Below are positions 48,901 to 60,115 of a stretch of 64,000 nt of DNA, one piece after another. Made by a program: the position numbers and the translations under genes. Below the pieces are notes generated by a model. That model did no database searches, was not told the origin of the DNA, and saw nothing but the letters and a program-made list of their open reading frames with translations. Origin of the DNA: Zygnema cylindricum (Eukaryota > Streptophyta > Zygnematophyceae > Zygnematales > Zygnemataceae); contig JBBHKE010002645.1 of assembly GCA_037447655.1 (NCBI GenBank), forward strand, positions 1-64,000, read 5' to 3'. Positions within the stretch are counted from its first letter, which is position 1; every line of letters begins with the position of its first letter.

Positions 48901-51085
48901 CTTGTCAATTCTGTTCCCATCCTCCACCCATGAGTTAACTTTTGAATTGTTCATCAAAATTAAACATCCATGAGCTACACTGCCTCGCTAGTAGAGTTAA
49001 GGAATCATTAATGCAAAAGCGAAATTAGAATGTATAATGCTAATTAGTGTAGGAAGGCGTGGCAGATTGTAGTCTACTCCCTTGCATAGTCTAATTAACA
49101 CTTTCTTATGACTTTCGGCCACAAATAGTTCCGACCAGATTAGTGTTTTCAACACTAAAAGCGGTGGGTAGTCGCTTTACCCTCATGGTTGAAGAAAAGA
49201 TTGAAAAGAGGCCGCCTTTTTCATAGGTTTGCTAGCAAAGAATTCGGAACTTAAATAGGTGAGAATATCGCCTTCATGAAATCCTTCGAAAGGAAGAAAT
49301 AACTTCCTGGCATGCTTCGGTGATTATCACTAGGATAAAAGAAGAAGAAAAGAAACATAAAAAGAAGCAAAAACGGAAGCCGACGCAGCAGCTCAAAATC
49401 AAAAACTCAGTGTGTATAGTTTTTAGAGTTAATGATTTTTCGCCACTCAAACTCGTTTTTTCCCTTGCATACTTGTCGGACATTCCCATTGGAATATTGC
49501 GACCAAAAGGTAAAGAGTTTTACCTTCCGACCGGTAAATTTAGAAAAAACCAACAAATGCGCATAGCGAAAAACGAGTTTGACAGGAAAAAACAACGTGG
49601 ACGCTGAATAGTGATACACAGTGAAGAATAAATAAAATTTAAATTATAAAATGAAAAAAAAAAATAATGAAAAAATTGCCAAAAAGTCGGTGCAGAGAAG
49701 ACCAACTTTACAGCAGCAATTTCCATGAATAAGGTATGCGAAAACTTACTGTTCTGGTGTAAGTCCAACCTAATCAAGTGTCTGAGGGAGCCCACATCTT
49801 CTGGCAAGGAAACCAGCTTGTTCTGTCCTGCAGAGAAGACAAAAAAAGCTGCAAAAGTTGCTCAAAGTTCTTTGACTCGCAGTTCTGATACACAAGTTGT
49901 GAAAAAGGTTTAATTTGTAATTTACCTATACAATACGTATTTCACTTTTGCAAAAGTTAGAATAGGGGTTGAAAATGCACACCAACAGAATCAGAATGGA
50001 AAACCTTAATTTAGTGGCAGGTTTTTTATTGCCCCTTGACCTCAATTCAGGATATAAAGAGGATAAAGATGCAGTAAATCTGATCCGTCCATCTTGAAAA
50101 ATGAACGGATCTTTGTTACACCCAAATAGAGGGTAATAACAGATTTGTACTCTTAAATTAAGCATTTTACCACTAGACCAACTAAAGTACTAAAGAATTA
50201 CAAACTTTCTCAAGTTGCATTCCTGATTCTTAGAGGGAAAATGAGAAGGATGTACTTTAGCTGGCTTCAATCAACTTGGTCAACCTGGAACTCTCCTAGA
50301 GGCATATCGCACAAAGAAACTTTGATATGTTCTCTGACTTGCCAAAATAAATATCCTATCACCTTACCTGCATGCAGCTCCGTTAGAGAAGAAAGGGCAC
50401 CGAGTAGTCCATTAGGAAGTGCAGCCAATGAATTATCCTGCACAGTTAGCAAAACCCTAAATCAGTACAGTGTTATAAAGATCGGGGAACTGTACACAAA
50501 CGTTACAAAAGAAAGTTCACACCATGAGAAACAACAGATTTTTACCTTAAAACCGAAAGGCTACAACTCTCCCTACTCTTTCCGGGCAACATTGGGTGGT
50601 CATATCTAAAAGAGGCAGGAAAACAAGAGCAAGCATGCCCCCGCTTTATGAAAGACTTCGCTGCAGGAAGTAAATAAGTCGTCACGAAACAAGCAAGATT
50701 TGTTGTAAGAGCTTACACATAGACTCCATCGGGTCATTTAACAAAGAGAGGAAGAGCAGAAATAAGCCGTAAAAGAGAAAGTGGCTTCTGGGGGACTATA
50801 CCGTATTGACAACAAGAGGCTATGACGGAAACTTAAAACACCATTTAGGACCAACCAGCTGGGAAAACCAACAAGTCCACGGCACTATCCTGTGTGACAA
50901 ATAGGGGGCAGAGTTCCACAATGCGCAATCAGACAAAATTAGCATAGTTGCATCATAGCAAGAAGGTTCCTAAGAGAAACAAATGAGCTCAGGCTCAATT
51001 GTGAACCTGCCTCCAGGTGCAAGGATGCAAGACGAGAGCATCCGGAAAGCATCTGCGGAATCTCCACTAAGCAATTACCCTCCAC
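42913..51085 (-). CDS. Leucine-rich-repeat protein, LRRC40-like (15 exons; both ends missing)
   Basis: Exons in order: 51085-51011, 50437-50368, 49827-49750, 48910-48850, 48465-48387, 48106-48016, 47510-47450, 47068-47001, 46255-46164, 45774-45637, 45342-45238, 44896-44772, 44375-44279, 43344-43270, 42965-42913. They join in one frame over 1,268 nt (422 codons plus 2 nt) and give about 16 LRRs of the intracellular NxLxxLP type. The early exons hold about one repeat each. Between repeats 8 and 9 is a non-LRR linker with SSLVNGPTPALLKFLQ, a hallmark of plant LRRC40-like proteins, which are intracellular scaffold-type LRR proteins of uncertain function. No signal peptide or membrane segment is seen. 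Family members have more repeats N-terminally and a short C-terminal tail (ALLxYLxxKI-like); neither was found. Exon 9 has a weak acceptor. The gene may continue beyond intruding elements or be a truncated remnant. Confidence 0.82.
45343..45636 (-). other. Putative GC-AG intron 10
   Basis: The exon ends TTAGAG and the intron opens GCAGGT, the same donor context as intron 1. A GC donor gives CSALE then TLELPNNQI, exact LRR spacing. The GT donor four bases on would shift the next exon out of the LRR frame. Confidence 0.7.
48978..49180. mobile_element. Degenerate CACCG-family MITE in an LRR intron
   Basis: TA then CACTGCCTCGCTAGTAG at the left and AAGCGGTG then GGTAG at the right, with interior similarity to 51614-51838 (GTGGCAGATTGTA and TTTCGGCCA blocks). 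It lies in the intron between exons 3 and 4. Confidence 0.6.
50438..51010 (-). other. Putative GC-AG intron 1
   Basis: Exon 1 ends CTGGAG and the intron opens GCAGGT. Splicing at the GC keeps the LRR frame (LHLE then DNSLAALP) with correct repeat spacing. Using the GT four bases later puts a TAA in frame. The acceptor is CTGTGCAG. Confidence 0.7.
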
Positions 51086-52755
51086 CTGCATTGTGAGCCC
51101 ACAATCTTTACGCTTCAATAAAAATACCAACAATAAAGAAATGAGTTATCAGTAAGAACAGTCGAATAAATGAGTTCCTGATATTTACGACTTCACACAA
51201 GTACGGTAATGCACCTTCGCTAGCAACTTCTAATGCAAGATACTCGGATCACCTTTCACCATCTCTAGCACCATCACTGGCCTTTCATATTCTCCTTAAG
51301 GCAAAGATAACATTTCATAGCCCTTGATTCACATGACAGGTCCATTGTCCATAATGAATGTTCCGTTATGCAGGATGTTGATAGTACATCTTATTCAACT
51401 TGCGACATATTTATGCAATATATTTTGGTCAGCCTTGGCGTTCCATGTGTTGCCCGACTTACGGATGAAACACCAGTTCTGAAGATGGTTTATGATTTGC
51501 ATGGCCCGAAATCAGCATTAACGACCAGACATATTATGCACCAATCGCCATCCAAATTACTGAGAAGTGCACCATTCAACTTAAAATATGTCTACTGCAT
51601 TAGATCTCTGCTACACCGCCCATCGCTGTAAGAGTAATGGAATTATTAGAATAAATGAGAAATTAGAACGTATAACACTAAAAGGGGGAAGGGAGATGTG
51701 GCAGATTGTACTGCACTCCCTAAACAGTGTTGTGTTGTGTGTTGTTAACATTGTTGTGTTGTTAACTATTATTTTCGGCCAAAAAAGAAATCCAACCGAA
51801 TTGGCATTATTAACTCTAAGTGATGGGCGATGGAGGTGCAAGTGAGACAACATTGAGATTGCCGAATGAGCGGTTAATCATACCAATGTCACACGCCGAA
51901 AAAGGACATACAACATGGTTTCAACCCCATCTAGAATAAACAGTTGAAAATGACCCTTATCACAATAAGTTTTGTGTGCAAAAGCAAACAAAGAAAAAGA
52001 TACTGAACGATAAAGGATCTTTTTATCAAAGGCCATTGCCTCCACATCTGCTGCAGCTTTTCTATGGAACTGAAAAAGTTCACATAATACTTTTGTGACG
52101 TCTGAACATACAATGTTACAATTTGAAACTATTCACAACAGGAGCTGGTTCGGGTTGTGGTGATAATGCACTCTGATTAATGTTTGTAGGCCTTGGTGAT
52201 CAAATTGTGCCTACGTGACTTTCTTGAATATTAGACTTTGTGTCAGAACCAAATACAACCATGCACTTAGGAACAGTATTTCCAAGCTTTAAAACATACA
52301 AATATGTATGTATATATATAATCGAAAAAAAAATGTACAGCAAGACATGCTGAGGGAACCGCTCATGCTGTGAAAACACACTAAATATATGACGACGCAA
52401 AATTTACAATGATTACAAGTAGGACCCAACAAGATTTCCTCCTACCTTTTTGACGAATGTTGTACTACAGCACATGGATTTAAACAATTTCATGCTTGTG
52501 GGCTTTCAATTTACGAATGAAATTCAATTGCCTTCGTACATAGAACAGACACTGGCTGAAAAAAAAAGCCCTGAAAAATGGCCCATCACATCACACACGT
52601 GAAGCCCCTAAACACATATTGGAGAATGGATTCGGCTGTATTCGGGGCACCATTCTGTCATTCTCGCCTGCTGATGTACAACATCACATGATGACGAAGG
52701 GCAACAATGTGATGACTTTGGCCATTAATATTTGACAAGTTCAAACAACACACCT
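51086..52755. other. Region upstream of the LRR exons; one MITE
   Basis: No further LRR-coding exon could be found. A CACCG-family MITE lies at 51614-51838 (CACCGCCCATCGCTGTAAG / GATGGGCGATGGAGGTG, flanked by TA on the left). The rest is AT-rich and featureless to me. A minus-strand block near 52020-52080 with a possible acceptor could be an exon, but it has no LRR character. Confidence 0.5.
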
Positions 52756-52761
52756 ATGCTA

Positions 52762-53047
52762 CACCGCCCATCGCTATTAGTGTTAAGTACTCAAATTTGA
52801 TCGCAACTTTTTTTGACTGAATATCATAAAATTGTGTGAATAACACTATTGAACGGAGCGGACTACAAGAAACCACGTCACCCTACACTGAATTAGTACT
52901 ATACATTCCAATTTTGCATTCACACGTACTGAAAACAACCCTAAATAGAATAAAGAAAAAAATAGAATGAACTACACTAATGGAGAATAAAAAGAAAAAA
53001 AAGCGGGACGGAATTAGCGTACACAACGCTAATAACGATTGGCGGTG
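52762..53047. mobile_element. TA-flanked MITE (CACCG family), 286 bp
   Basis: CACCGCCCATCGCTATTAG at the left and CTAATAACGATTGGCGGTG at the right, with TA at 52760-52761 and 53048-53049. No coding capacity. Confidence 0.85.
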
Positions 53048-53282
53048 TAGTGGGAGAGGGAGAGAAAGAGAGGCGCTTTAACGGACTTCGCTTTTGCGAA
53101 ATGGCGTCCGTTGGTCTAAACCTCCTCCACGGCCCCTGTACGGAAAAAAGCGCACGGAAAAAAGTCACGCACAGGCTGGAAACGTGCGGTGGGTTTTTTT
53201 TGGTACTCCGCGCTCAAATTGTAAAAAACTTCCAGCACGTGCGACAACATTTGCCTATTCGTTTACCTCATGGAACTTTATT

Positions 53283-53308
53283 TAAAATCACCTCGCGAGG
53301 TGATTTTA
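53283..53308. repeat. 26-bp perfect palindrome
   Basis: Two 13-bp arms meet at CGCG (TAAAATCACCTCG and its exact complement). With small mismatches the symmetry extends into ACTTTAT/ATAAAGT on either side, for a hairpin or cruciform of about 40 bp. Confidence 0.85.
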
Positions 53309-53548
53309 TATAAAGTTTGAAGATGAGCTGGAAGGACGCAAAATTGGGTCGAAATGCGCTAGACGACAAATTACTTCGCGCAAGACGACAAGTTGCAGTA
53401 CATTTAAAGTTGGAAGGTAACGCAACTTGTACGGTGTTAATTTCATTTTTTTTGTATGGCTGCGGATTTTCTCGTTTTTTTCCAAGTTATGGAGGAAAAC
53501 GACAAAAAATAATTGTAACTTTAGCACAAGTGAAAGTACCATAAGTTA

Positions 53549-54213
53549 AGGGTATGGTTATATCAGGAGGTCTCTGTAATAGTACAGACAACAAAAATTT
53601 TGTATTACAGAGGCCTCGGTTACATCACATACGGTTTGTAATTAAGTTTCTACATACGTGTTCAGATTTGAATGGTTCCACGAACGTTGACGATCAAATC
53701 TCTAAAATCGTTAAAGATTTGGAAACCGACCATTTTCGTATAAAAATCCGTACTTGCGTATTACGTACGTGTACTTCGCAAATGTACCGCGTCAATGTAA
53801 CTCAGAGATCTCCTTCACTCTGTTGACTTTTAGGAAAAACCGTATTTCTTATCGGCAAAGATTTTACGGTCACCTTGTCTGAAGGCACTAAGTTTGGGGA
53901 CGTGTGAAAATTTTTATTTTTTCATCAACGCACGTGTCTATCGTCCAAGTGTAGCAAATTGACTGGGTTTGTAATGGTGAACCCACCTCACGGAGGTGGG
54001 TTCACCAATAGAATGGCAGATGGAGCGATTGCTTCGCAGGTGAAGACCAAAATGTAGTCAGACGGTCGATGTTATCTCCCACATACTTGGAGAATTGTAA
54101 TATTATTTTCTGTAATGTTGTTTTCAAGAAACTCACGAAAATATAGTACGGCGTGGTACGGGCAAGTACAAAATTATGTATTAATCACTTTTCTTTTGAT
54201 GTAACCATACCCT
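53549..54213. mobile_element. Non-autonomous TIR element, 665 bp
   Basis: Ends AGGGTATGGTTATATCA and the inverse of AGGGTATGGTTACATCA. Just inside the left end is a hairpin (53567-53618) with TCTCTGTAATA/TATTACAGAGG arms. At 53975-54007 is a perfect 14-bp-arm hairpin (TGGTGAACCCACCT, 5-nt loop). Target duplication is unclear and there is no transposase frame. Confidence 0.65.
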
Positions 54214-54398
54214 AAGTAACACAAAAATAAACAACAAAAATTAGACCTTACAAGACTATGCCACATTAAAGGTACGAACTATAAATATAGTTTGTATGCG
54301 TTGTGCAACGGGGGGGGTAGGTCTCTCGATCCTCGACCATCGGTCACCATCATGCACAATCGAAAAAGGTTCAAAGCTTGCGAGAGTTGAAGCGCAAC
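54214..54398. other. Short spacer, nothing recognised
   Basis: About 185 bp between the TIR element and the first recognisable RLC-C LTR sequence. It contains an 8-G run near 54310. The missing start of the RLC-C 5' LTR is not here. Confidence 0.4.
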
Positions 54399-55404
54399 AT
54401 GTTGTTTTAAAGACTTAATTTCGTACAAACCCATTTGAATGTAGCCTTCATAACACGGTATGAGGCGTACGTAATTTGGGGGAATTAAATGTACTAGTAA
54501 AATTAATGGACTAATTGAGTGGCGCGGAATGCGCTAGGAAATGGACGACGGATCGCGAAGCAATCCGACGATTAGTATTTGAAATGTTTTAAAAGAATAC
54601 GGCGGCCGTACAAAATCTAATGCGATAGACGACATTTATCGCAAATGGCGTGTACCTTATATGTGACACGCCAGATTTATTTCAAAGGACGTGATTACGG
54701 TACGGTTGATTTGGATGACATGACATCGTTTCACCGAGTGACTCGGCATACGATTGTGTTAGATTGCGTGTACTTGTAAATATTTGAAATAACAATGGTT
54801 TGTCTTTATGTGTATTATTTATAAGTGTATATTTACTCATTCTGACAATATACAGAAGTATTCTAGTATACTAACATTAATAGAGGTAGCTGGTAATTAG
54901 TGTACGGTTGGTATGCCTCCGTACAATCAGTAGTGAGCATGAGTGTGTAAATTATAGGACTTAGTTTATTCTCATCATCACAGTCAAGTTTATCAAAGCA
55001 ATGGCAGACTATTTTCTGCATCTTTGACATGTTGGTGTGATCACCCTGTTGGTGCTTTCATGTGACACTTTGTGAAGTTATTCTATAATATAGAATTTAT
55101 ACGTGTGTGTAGTTTCATTCTATTCTGTTATCTCCGTAAGATTCTGTGTGAGGTCTAAGTGGTTAGTTTGTGAAGTTGTCTGCTAATTCTGTGAAACTCT
55201 GGAACTTATATCTTCTAGATTCCTTAGTGGATTTGGCTCTAACTTTGGGAGCTTACAGTGTCTATAGTATAATGCCTATTGGTGCAGTTTGAGGGTATTC
55301 TATTTATTGTGGAGTAATCTGTGCCGTCTGAAACATAGCTGTTTGAGGGGTAGTATGTGGTGCCTCCGAGAGTCGTCCATAGATGAAATAGTCTATGGAC
55401 AACA
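54399..55404 (+). repeat. 5' LTR of RLC-C, left end missing
   Basis: The right edge is fixed by the primer-binding site that follows GACAACA. A 26-bp match to 57924-57949 (ATGTTGTTTTAAAGAC...) links it with the 3' LTR. The 3' LTR supplies the first 197 bp and this copy the last 1,006 bp, so a full LTR would be about 1.18 kb. Confidence 0.65.
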
Positions 55405-57142
55405 GGTTATGGGCTCACACCCATGGCTACCTATATTTGATGGATCAAAATATCACTACTGGAAGTGTGCTCTCGAGAGCTACTTCGAGATGATGAAGCT
55501 AATGGATGTGGTGGACGGTACCTTGGCCGAAACATCAAATGGACGGAAAAGGAAAAATCATGAGTGTCTAAGGGTTATCAAGAACTCCTTGATTGAGGAT
55601 TTAGTAATGTCATACCTAAGTTTTTAAAGGGCAGTTGAATTATGGAAGTGCTTACAATGTATGTATGGAAAGACGTATTTATATCATAGGCTTAATAGTG
55701 CTACCAAAATAGTTGAACACAAGTATGTAGGAGGTAGTATGGAGAACAGGCTAAATAGTGTTACCAAAATAGTTGAACACAAGTATGTAGGAGGTAGTAT
55801 GGAGAAACCCTGTATTGACTTACAAGTATTATTTGCAGAAAATGATTTGGTAGGAGGAAAACTTTACAGATGCTCAACAAGCTATCTTGTTAATGAGAAG
55901 TTTGCCTAAATAATATAAGAGTGCACTAGGTAGATTGACTTTAATTGATAAAAAGGATTGGAGCTTAACTGTAGCTAGGCTAGTTGTTCTAGATGAAGAG
56001 GCTAATAGAAGGGTTTTATCAAGTGAAAGGAATATAAAGGAATCTAAGTCTCAGTTTCAGAACAATAAATGTAATAGTGAGTTCGGAGATCGGCCCAAGA
56101 TCTGTTTTTACTGTAATGATTTAGGACATACCTTCAGGGTATGTCCATTGTATAAAAGTGCATGTGTTACAACGAATTTCATAGATGGATGGGACAACAA
56201 CCTAGTTCAACCCCCAACAAGAAGGGAATTAAGTGTTTTCGACCCCCAACAAGAAGGGAATCAAGTGATTTCGTGAGTGAGAGACAAGACTCGACAGATG
56301 ACAAAAGGCATACACCGTGTGTTAACGAATTTATTTGTTTACCGACCTTCTGTGTTGTTCGGAATGGAGTGAAGAAGGAGGTGACAGAAAAGAATTTGGT
56401 GTTTGTCCTTTTTCCCGACGACAGATTGGTGAGTAACAAAGAGTTACAGAAGGAAGAGTTTATTGACGTAAGAAAAAATGGAGGTAGTGAAGGTAAATTG
56501 GAAGTGGAAGCCGCAAAATACTCAAACATAAACACTAATAAATTAAACCCAGTTTTTAGAGAAAGACCGGGCTAAGATATGAAGATAATTTGAGTTAGGA
56601 ATGAGGTGTATTGTGTGGAAACAGGTGGAAAAAATTATGTCACCGAAGATAGTGTGGTGAAGGACAAAAGAGAAAAAGACACGATTTTTGTGACCTTATC
56701 AGATGACAAATCGGTGAGTGAAAATTGCTTACAAGAGAGTTTGTTAACTGAAGTAAGAGGAGTTGAAGGAAGAGATGGACACTTAGAAGCAGAAACTAGA
56801 AATAAGGTGGATGTGGAAATTGGTGAACTAGGAGAAGAACAAAGAAAAATTGTTCAGAAAATTGGAGTGATAAAAGAAGTTTGTGGGAGTGAAAAATGTA
56901 ATAGAAATGCAATAGTTATAAATATAGGAAAGGAAAATAGGAAGAAAAAAATGCAGCTGAAAAGAAAAAGAATCAAAATTAAAATTTCTCAGATGAGTGA
57001 AGTTAACGGGAGTAGCAAATCTATAGAGAAAAACATAAAGGTAAAACATAAAATTAGTATTTTTGACATTAAACGAGTAGAAAATCGTGACAGAAATGTA
57101 AACTTTCAGAAAAGACAAAAGGTCATGAAGAAAAAAAAGTGA
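55352..57142 (+). pseudogene. RLC-C gag-only coding region
   Basis: The open frame passes from the LTR through the primer-binding site into LPIFDGSKYHYWKCALESYF, the start of a copia-type (UBN2-like) gag. Frameshifts follow near 55625 and 55910. A zinc knuckle CFYCNDLGHTFRVC (C-x2-C-x4-H-x4-C) lies near 56105-56146. Downstream frames (56162-56575, 56606-57142) encode a lysine-rich, low-complexity tail. No protease, integrase, RT or RNase H motif occurs before the polypurine tract, so this element seems never to have carried pol or to have lost it. A near-exact 57-60-bp in-frame tandem duplication lies at 55688-55805 and a 30-bp one near 56209-56270. Confidence 0.7.
55405..55420 (+). other. 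Half-tRNA(iMet) primer-binding site of RLC-C
   Basis: GGTTATGGGCTCACAC directly after the LTR end CAACA, with 11 of the first 12 bases complementary to the initiator-tRNA anticodon arm. It is in frame with gag (QQVMG), as in RLC-A and RLC-B. Confidence 0.8.
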
Positions 57143-57743
57143 AGATGAAATATTCAAAAGATCAAAGGCAGATGAAAACATGCTAAGAAAGTGATAAAGA
57201 GAAGAGAGCGAGAGAAATGATTTTCTGGAGGACATTTTTGGAGAACGTGAATTTATAGAAATCTTAATTTTGGAAAAACTTATATTACAGGTATGTCTTA
57301 TAAAGAGAACTACCTTTGACATTCAATATTTTTGGTACGATTTTAGATTTGGTGTTATTCCTTGTTGAGTTTGTTGAAAAGAAACAAAAAGTTTTATTTA
57401 TGTATTTTTGAAGACGAAAGAGGTGGCGGAAGTAATGGCATGTTCAAATTTTTTTTTTTTTGGAAGACATGGCAAAACGCAGCGAAATCAGTGGTGAATC
57501 ATCAGAAGCAGTTCGCTTCGCGAAGCAGCATTTCAACCTTGGGAAAGCAATGGCGAATTATCTGAAGAAGTTCGCGTCGCGAAGCTGCGACGCATCATAG
57601 CAGCGCAGCGAAAGCAATGGCGAAAATTCGCAAGAAGTTCGTGTCGCGAAGCAGCGACCCAACATAGCAACGCAATGAAAGGAGTGGTGACGTATGACAC
57701 TTACACGCTGTTTATTCTATTCTAAGTGCACGCAACTAAATAT
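57143..57743 (+). repeat. RLC-C 3' untranslated region with tandem repeats
   Basis: At 57478-57665 about three degenerate units of roughly 60 bp share GCAATGGCGAA...GAAGTTCGCGTCGCGAAGC. The RLC-C polypurine tract (57744-57752, TCAGGGGAG) follows. Confidence 0.65.
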
Positions 57744-57752
57744 TCAGGGGAG

Positions 57753-57949
57753 TGTTGGTATTTTGACTATTTAGTTTCATGTACATTGTGTTTCATGCGT
57801 ACTTATTAAGTACAATGCTAAGTGTCAATTTGATATTTGTGAAAGTGTACTGCGTTTAATTTACTGTAGTGAAATATAAAAAAGGGTTGACTCAGGGAAA
57901 AACGAAATCAAGTCTTTGGGTGAATGTTGTTTTAAAGACTTAATTTCGT
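57753..57949 (+). repeat. 3' LTR of RLC-C, first 197 bp
   Basis: It starts TGTTGGTATTTTG directly after the polypurine tract and is cut at 57949, where LTR-D begins. Confidence 0.75.
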
Positions 57950-58899
57950 TGTCATGCCGCAAGACGTCGGCAAGTATTATAGTGGATTCTTACACTAATT
58001 GGGGTATAAGGGAATATTACAGGTCGGTGGCGGAGTGTTCAATTGAAGATACAAACGGAACTGAGGTCGTACCATATTATTGGCATGAAATCAGATTGCG
58101 GTACGCCATCGGATTTTGCGAATTCGAACGGCTCCAAGCCTGACATCTTATAGACTCCAACGGTTACATACCTGACACATGTCCAAGTCGTGAACCTTCG
58201 CAGGTTCATGCATTATTTTTGTAGCGTAGGGAGGGTTTTCATCCTCGAGGTGTAGATGTAAGGCTTCCCGAGGCGGCCACGTAGCGGCCACCTCTAGAAA
58301 CTAGCAGCGTTTGTACATAGAAAGCTGCTTGCTCAAAAACATATAGAAATAAGTGTAGCCGTACAATAGGCGACAGCATAAGATAAAGGCCATATGGCCG
58401 CGTAGGATTAGTTGCAAATTACAGCACGTGACTCCAACATTGGGGAGTTGTCGTTTTCTGGCAATCTACATTCTCGGGATTTGTCGAACCTCTTTTTGGT
58501 TTTTAGTTAGCATTCCTCTGCGGGATATTTAGTATCGGTTGGTTGTTGAGTTAGGGTTTCTCTTTCTAGATCCTTAGTCTCTGGCTAGCTTTGTCTCTGA
58601 GCTTTCTTGAGCTCTTTTTTCTGTACTAAGTCCTTACCTAATCTATCGGCGCAAGCAAGCCTGCAAGGAAGTTTCCCTCCAGACTGTGTCTCACTTGCCG
58701 TGCTCTGCGAACTTTGGAGTGTGAATCTTCTGTGTATTATTGTTGTTGCGTGGTTTCCGTCGTTTGTCTCTTTTTTCTTCTGACTTTGTGAGTGCCGGTT
58801 TTCTCGCAGGTCTCATCCGGTTAAGGAGAGTTTGCTGTTTGCTAGTTGGACTCTTGTAGGGAATATTGAAGACTTTAGGGCCTAGTGGCTATTGTCGCA
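57950..58899 (+). repeat. LTR-D, complete copy
   Basis: 950 bp, TGTCATGCCGC...TTGTCGCA. It matches the split copy at 24399-24583 plus 31031-31773. It is inserted into the RLC-C LTR; the matching duplication (TTCGT) would lie beyond the window. Confidence 0.7.
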
Positions 58900-60115
58900 A
58901 ATATTCCCGTGCTGTAATTTGCTTTTCTTTTTCAGTCATGCATTGATTAGTTATTTTGTTTTCTTTTCCTATCTAGTTGTTTTATTTGGATTGCTCTAAT
59001 CTGTTTTCATTCTCATTTTTTAGGGTTTCGTTGCTTGGTGGGCTGTGAGTTGGATATTACTGATTTTATTTATAAATTCGGTATCGTTTTTTCTTTCTAT
59101 CTACCTACCGGATTAACACACTCAGAAAACCTAGCAAACCTAAAAACTTATAAAGAAAAAATATCCATATTAAAAACCCAAAAAAAATATATATATATAT
59201 ATATACATTCAAATATATATAAATTAGCTTGCACGAATTATCACATAAAATTATAACTGCTTTAATAGTTGGGTAGAGTGTGGCTTAAAGCTGATACGCA
59301 TACCCTAACAGGCTACTAACAACTTTGGCATTGAGCTGTGGTGTGATTACGATAACTTGGAACTGGAGCATCGTTGGGAGATTTTTACAGTATCCTACTA
59401 GATGCTATCGCTATAGGTGAGTAACCCATCCTTGTGGGTGCAGGCGCGATACAGGTTATCAAGCTTACTTGTATAGAGGGTTAGAGATTTTACCAAAGGC
59501 TGCGCTCTTTTTCTTTGCATATGACATCATTGTTGCATGGTCCTAGATCTAACCTTGACCGGTCTTGATTAACGGTTTCCTGCTTTCTTACATCTGGCCG
59601 TGTTGGCCATGAATAGTTTCCTGCTTTATTACTTCTGGCCGTGTTGGCCTTGAATAGTTTTATGTTTTATTAAATCTGGCCACAAGTGGCCTTGCATAGG
59701 TGACATGTTCCTTCTTGGAGTGGCTTGAAGTGACTTATTGTGGTATTGCTTAGATCTGGCTGTGAACAGCCTTGTTAGGTGTGTTCAGGATTAGACTAAC
59801 CCCGGTGAAACAGAATAGACCAAATCGTTTACCGGGGTGCTTGTTTGCGTGGGTGCTTGTTTGCGTTAATTTGAAGACTTCTTGTGTGATTTGATTATTA
59901 GATTTGGCGTTGGGCATTTGAACACTGACCCTGAGTAGGGTCTGGCCTCTATTTGCATCTGGATAGGATGACTATCTGGTTACATGCCAACGGACTTGAA
60001 CAATTTACCGTTCCCACCAGGTACCACTAGAAGCTCCAGTCTTTACTGTGGACCGGGCCTAGATTTGAGTCCCGCCTGCTCACCTCCTGTCCAGTTTCTA
60101 GGTCATACCGATCAT
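58900..60115 (+). other. LTR-D element interior or leader, no gene
   Basis: Non-coding sequence after LTR-D. It contains an AT dinucleotide run near 59188-59206. At 59571-59700 are three degenerate tandem units of about 45 bp with a TGGCCGTGTTGGCCA palindrome. I see no open frame with a domain. It ends where element A4 begins. Confidence 0.45.

Noticed and set aside
59571-59700. CRISPR-like array
   Set aside because: Three degenerate 45-bp units without unique spacers, in a eukaryotic retroelement context.
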